Below are positions 59,751-64,000 of a stretch of 64,000 nucleotides of DNA, piece after piece (position 1 is the first letter of the stretch; each line of letters opens with the position of its first letter). The notes beneath the pieces are model-generated. The model did not search any database. It was not told the origin of the DNA and saw only the letters and a program-made list of their open reading frames with translations. The translations under genes were made by a program, and so were the position numbers. The stretch covers positions 12,447,998 through 12,511,997 of the forward strand of contig JASXTE010000017.1 in the NCBI GenBank assembly GCA_030280995.1, in the 5' to 3' direction. The DNA comes from Hemileia vastatrix (Eukaryota > Basidiomycota > Pucciniomycetes > Pucciniales > Zaghouaniaceae).

Positions 59751-61333
59751 CAGTGCCTGGAAATATGTATATTCCACCTTGCATGCATGATTTTGGAACT
59801 TTGCTGCTGTTTTTATTTTTCCTCTTACAGCCATAACAGTGGGGATAAAATTATTAGTAAGTATTATACCTTTTATATTATCTCTCTTTTCTCATTTTTT
59901 AGATATATTTTTGCTTGATTTTTGTTATCTCACACTTATTGTTGACCAATTTTATTTCTCTCTTTTTTCTCTGTTCCTAGATGACACAAACTAAAACACC
60001 TTGCAAGTATCTTCCAAACCACCAAAAGTGGTATATTGCTGGACTTGCTTATGGTGGGGTAAATTCTTGCCAAATATCTCCAAAAATGGGAATACCATGT
60101 CAAAACATTTTTGATGTGCTAAATAGATGGTTGAGTGAAGGCCAAATCAATACTGCCCCTAAATCTGGCTGCCCACCAAAATTTAATTTCCAGGATGAGT
60201 GAAGAATCCATAGAGCTCTTTCAAGCCAGCCTAAATTCTGTATTAAAGATATTTCAGATCAGACCCCAACCCAGGTTTAAATTTGAACACTTTGGAAAAA
60301 ATTGCATTAGCTGGGATTTAACAATTTCAAGGCTTCAAAGAAGCCATTTATGAATAAAACTCACCAGTTATGTTGACTCAAATTTTCTTTTGAGAGTAAA
60401 AATTGGACAATAGATGACTGGTGGCAAATAATCTGGACCAAAAAGTCATCATTTTAAATAGGAAAGAAAGTGGAAATATTGAGAGTGTGGCATTAGTGAA
60501 ATGAAAAATTCAAACCATCATGCCTCCAATCAAGCTTTGAAAGTGGATGATCTTTGGTAATAGCTTGGGGTGGTTTCTTTAACAGAACCAAGTTTCCCCT
60601 CCTTATTCTTCCATGTAATCAATGTTCATCAGACAATTTTATCAAGAATATCTATCAGATTCACCTCATCCCTAATCTTGATCAAAAAAACTTAAAAAAA
60701 TATGTTATGATTATGGAGGGGAATTCTCCAGCTCACACCTCAAAGCATAACCAAGACTTCCAAGCTTCTATCAGCCTTAAGTTGAAAAAATTACCAGCTC
60801 AATCACCATACCTGAATCCAAATGAGCTGGTCTGGCAGAAAATGAAGGCAAACCTGCAAGAATTTTATCAGTCAAAAAAAATGGAAGAAATGAATCATGC
60901 ACTGCATTTAGCTTGGTAAAGTGTCCCTGAAGACTTTTTAGAGAAGCTCTTTGAATCCTTGCCTTCCAGAATGAAGGCTGTTATTGCTGCTAAAGTTGGT
61001 CTTACTTATTGGTGACACCTCACCTATTTTTTCACATTTATCAACCTTAGAATTTTTTTCTCATATATTTTTTAGCATATGAATGAATAGCCTCCCCTTT
61101 CATGTTATTCTGGTTTTATTGCTCTGGTCATTTTTTACCCATTTTCAAAATCATGCTTGAAAATAAAAAAAATTAACATAAAAAAAACCAGGATGAATTT
61201 GACATTTTTAATTTTAGATTATAAATCTGTGAGGCTTGTTTAGTGGGAATAAATTTTTATTTTCTGACTAAAAAACTATTCTTAAGTTTTTTAATCAGAG
61301 TAAAAGGTTGCATATACAAATTTCTACCCACTG
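59751..61333 (+). mobile_element. Tc-6: Tc1/mariner-type element, full length
   Basis: 1583 bp between TA (59749-59750) and TA (61334-61335). Left end CAGTGCCTGGAAATATGTAT, inverted right end CAGTGGGTAGAAATTTGTAT. Carries a decayed transposase. Confidence 0.83.
59981..61015 (+). pseudogene. Tc1-type transposase of Tc-6, broken
   Basis: The N-terminal HTH part (MTQTKTPCKYLP..., ending NTAPKSGCPPKF) is open to 60202, then frames shift. The catalytic half (60554-60919) reads VIAWGGFFNRTKFPL, IMEGNSPAHTSKH and LPAQSPYLNPNELVWQKMK, and the end is KVGLTYW at 61013. The first Asp is lost (WTKKSSF for WTDESSF) and so is the second (MEGNSP for MEDNAP); the final Glu stays. Inactive. Sequence before ATG ends in CCTAG, so an upstream exon is possible. 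Confidence 0.78.
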
Positions 61334-61335
61334 TA

Positions 61336-62290
61336 AAGTGGCCAGCAACAAGTTTTTGTCACCACCTATTTTTTATTTTTTTACAGTGCCATTTTTCTTT
61401 CCTCAATACCACCACCATCTCAAGTTGTTCTTGTAATGCTTACTTAATTAAATCATCATTTTCTTTCCACAATGTTCACTTTGAGTACTACAAAGCAACA
61501 CCTAAGTGAGGAAAGGAAAGGTATCATTGTTGGCATATGTATTGGGGGCTGCAACAAGTCTCTTATTTCCCACCATCTCTCCCTCCCATGTTTCACAGTT
61601 TTCTCAGTCCTTGAAAGATATTCAGCCTGGGCTACCATCAAGACTGCATGTCTTCCAAAGCAGCTGGTCATCTATCATGGTTTGGGGGGGCTTGGTCATC
61701 ACTACCAAAGTCCCCTTTGTGGTACTCTCTTCACAACATTAAACATCAAACACAATGATTGAAGTGTACCACAGGTCCCTCATACCCTTTTTGGAAGCAA
61801 ACAACCCTTACCGTGAGCTTCTCCTTATGGAGGACAATGCTCCTATTCACACATCTAAATAAACTCAAGTATTTCACAATCTAGTGAGCTTAAAGAAAAT
61901 GAAATGAACTACCCAATTGCCTGATTTGAATCCAATCAAGAATCTGTGGAAAGTAATAAAGACAAATATCCATCAATTTTATAACCTAAAAACAAAAGAA
62001 AAAATGACAAAAGCCTTACATTTAGCTTAGGAGGACCTTCCAGCCAACATGTTAGATAATTGGATTAAGTCTATGCCACAAAGGATGCAGGCAGTAGTAG
62101 AAGCCTCTGGGGGGCCTACTCATTGGTGAACAGGGAAAGAGTTTTGTTGATATGATAATTAGATATCTAGAATTTAGATATGCTTTTTAGCTATGATACA
62201 TGTTTGCAATGAAAACTAAGTGGTAGTTTGAGAGAAACGAGAGTTGAAAAAAAAACTCATGGGGTGGCAAAAACTTGTTGCCGGCCACTG
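61336..62290 (+). mobile_element. Tc-7: Tc1/mariner-type element, internally deleted
   Basis: 955 bp between TA (61334-61335) and CA (62291-62292, a decayed TA). Left end AAGTGGCCAGCAACAAGTTT, inverted right end CAGTGGCCGGCAACAAGTTT, matching on through TTTG(T/C)CACC. Confidence 0.85.
61472..62129 (+). pseudogene. Tc1-type transposase of Tc-7, middle deleted and broken
   Basis: N-terminal HTH frame (TTKQHLSEERKGIIVGICIGG, SVLERYSAWATIKTACLPKQ) joins, after a frame change, directly to the late catalytic region (SSIMVWGGLVITTKVPF, LLLMEDNAPIHTSK, LPDLNPIKNLWKV) and ends GGPTHW at 62127. The region with the first Asp is deleted, the second Asp is present, and the Glu has become Lys. Confidence 0.78.
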
Positions 62291-62292
62291 CA

Positions 62293-63920
62293 CAGTGGCT
62301 GGAAATAAGTCCTTGTCACCCCCCCCCCCAAAAAAAAAAAAAAAATTTGTGTGCTCACTTCTTTGGCATATACCAGCACCATCTTGTAGATGCCCACACT
62401 CCCACACTCCAATATCAAGACCCTCACACTTCAACTTTCTCTTGGTATGTATATTTTTTCAATTAACTCATTACTTCATATCCATTAAGCTTATACAAAT
62501 TTACCAGTGTTTTTATATTTTCTTGCATCCCTATGCCTACTTCACGAGCCAGAACTCACCAATACAAGACTGAATCAAAAGCCATAGTAATTGGCATGTT
62601 CTTGAGGGATTGCAATCAATCTCATATTGCACAACATCTGAAGATTCCCCGCACTACTGTTTGCTCTATCCTCAGCCGCTTTGATGAAAGAGGAACTGTT
62701 GAAAATTTAACCCAGAGTGGCTGCCCCCGAATAATGAATGATCAAAACTTGCGTGAGTTGGCACGGTTTCTCAAATCCAATTGTAGCATCACACTTAATG
62801 CCATAGCCAATTCTATTGCAGCCTGTATTTTGCCTCACACAATTTGAAAATGTACTCATGGACTTGGCTTCTTCAGCCAGGTGGCAGCCAAGAAACTTTA
62901 TGTCAATGAAATCCACCACCAAAGACACCTTCAATTTGCTCGTGCTCATCTCTCTTGGACTGTCCATGACTGGAAGAACATACTATGGAGTGATGAATCA
63001 TCTTTTAAAATTGGAAAAGCCCCAAAAAGTCAGTTAATTTGGTGAATGAAAGATGAAAAATACAAAGAAGATTGTATTCAACCTACATTCAAAAGTGGTT
63101 GTATGTCAGTAATGGTATGGAGGGCTTTTTTTAACACAACTCAAGTTCCCCTTGTTGTGCTTCCTCATGAACATCAAACATCCAAATCTTTGATAGAAAA
63201 AGTTTACAGTGCAACACTACTACCTTTTTTGGATTCGCTTGAAAACCGCAAGAGCATTATCCTCATGGAGGATAATGCTCCAATTCATACTTCAAAAAAG
63301 TCATCAGATTTTCACAAGTCTGTCAACCTTCGCAAGATAGAAGATTGGCCTGCCCAGTCTCCAGATCTTAATCCCATCGAAAATATTTGGAAGGTTCCCA
63401 AATGCAAAGTTAAAGAACTCTACCAACCCAAGACAAAGGACCAAATGATCAAGGCATTGTATCTTGCATGGAGCGATATCCCTTCCAACATTTTTGAAAA
63501 CTTGACTTCTTCAATGCTAGTGAGAATGCAGGCTGTCATTGATACAGAAGATGGGCCCACCCATTGGTAGGCATGAAGTAAAAGTTGGATGGACAATTTT
63601 GGCTGGTGTTACTACTTATTTATTATACATTCTTGAAATTTTTTTTATGATGCATCCGTTAAAATTATTTTTACACTTCATTCATTTGATGTCACTTGAT
63701 TTATTGTCATGGTTTGAAATGTAGTGGTCCATGAGTTGATTATTATGCGCTTGACAAATATATTATACACAAAAAAAGTTGGTCTTCTAGTATTTTTTAA
63801 TCAAAATTGTAAGTCTAGAGGCCCAGAATGACTAGCGAACATGGTTGTAATGAAAAATAATGAAGTTTGTGAGAGTAACATAAGAAATATGGGGTGACAA
63901 GGTCTTATTTCTGGCCACTG
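62293..63920 (+). mobile_element. Tc-8: Tc1/mariner-type element, nearly intact
   Basis: 1628 bp between CA/TA (62291-62292) and TA (63921-63922). Left end CAGTGGCTGGAAATAAGTCC, inverted right end CAGTGGCCAGAAATAAGACC, both continuing CTTGTCACCCC. A poly-C/poly-A run (62320-62344) follows the left end. Best-preserved link of the chain. Confidence 0.9.
62533..63570 (+). pseudogene. Tc1-type transposase of Tc-8, two in-frame TGA only
   Basis: 346 codons in one frame, the normal Tc1 length. Starts MPTSRARTHQYKTESKAIVI, HTH with HIAQHLKIPRTTVCSILSRF and RFDERGTVEN. Catalytic motifs are complete: WSDESSF (Asp), MEDNAPIHTS (Asp), SPDLNPIENIW (Glu). I count 35 residues between the second Asp and Glu, one more than the usual DD34E. 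Ends EDGPTHW. The only breaks are TGA at 62845-62847 (TTGA) and TGA at 63043-63045 after LIW, both plausible CGA-to-TGA changes at Arg codons. Cut-and-paste transposase, with all catalytic residues kept. Confidence 0.85.
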
Positions 63921-63922
63921 TA

Positions 63923-63999
63923 CATACATGCTCTAAGTGCTAATTTGGTTTGAAATCCGCACTTAACTTAAGTGCGCATTTGCCTGAACTGACACCCCC
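63923..63999. mobile_element. Harbinger-like inverted end at the window edge
   Basis: Ends CTGAACTGACACCCCC, i.e. GGGGGTGTCAGTTC inverted, with the subterminal GAAATCCGCACTTAACTTAAGTGCG close to 11180-11250 and 13399-13450. The rest of this element is not to its left, because the Tc chain begins there. Confidence 0.6.
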
Positions 64000-64000
64000 T

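Overview
The window looks like repeat-filled DNA from a rust fungus (Pucciniales). The host assignment is inference. It rests on three things: the Gag of the two large Ty3 copies, the Gag knuckle plus integrase tail and chromodomain of the element at 41.7-47.9 kb, and PIF/Harbinger transposase and Myb/SANT-like remnants that all resemble families I know from rust genomes such as Austropuccinia and Puccinia. Base composition is strongly AT-rich. I see no host housekeeping gene, tRNA or rRNA. Nearly everything can be assigned to mobile elements nested inside one another, and many boundaries are fixed to the base by target-site duplications (TSDs).

Layout. 1-7131: a decayed Ty3 chromovirus (copy A, minus strand) running off the left edge. 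7132-18368: CT-rich DNA, two solo LTRs in opposite orientation (7554-8350 and 14486-15285), and PIF/Harbinger-like remnants: a SANT/Myb gene at 9.6-10.9 kb, and a bounded element at 13399-17767 with a broken transposase. 18371-63920: a chain of eight Tc1/mariner-type elements (called Tc-1 to Tc-8 here) in which every neighbour is separated only by one TA (CA once). Three links were later split by large insertions. Tc-3 holds a CACTA-like element (E1, 19951-40944, TSD TTT). Tc-4 holds an internally deleted Ty3 element (41703-47929, TSD CAATT). Tc-5 holds a second, inverted CACTA-like element (E2, 48805-59297, TSD AAT).

E1 and E2 share about 42-bp inverted ends starting CACCAC. Each consists mostly of a tandem array with a period of about 607 bp, and each unit carries one 38-bp palindrome (11 in E1, 12 in E2). 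E1 was hit again by Ty3 copy B (22489-30932, TSD ACCAG), by a small TIR element (32127-33683) and by a solo LTR (35075-36323, TSD AAATG). For all three, E2 still carries the matching empty site.

The most notable gene is in Ty3 copy B. Between pol and the 3' LTR, on the opposite strand, lies an open two-exon gene for a 299-aa protein with a Zn(II)2Cys6-like cysteine cluster. Copy A carries a decayed version with the same splice sites and an in-frame 15-bp length difference. Gag and Pol of both copies meet at a canonical -1 slippery heptamer (A AAA AAC) directly before the gag stop. Most otherwise readable frames are broken by TGA where CGA is expected, often in a TTGA context, which fits CpG/TCG-directed C-to-T decay. 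The antisense gene of copy B is open throughout. The rest of the array DNA shows no convincing gene.
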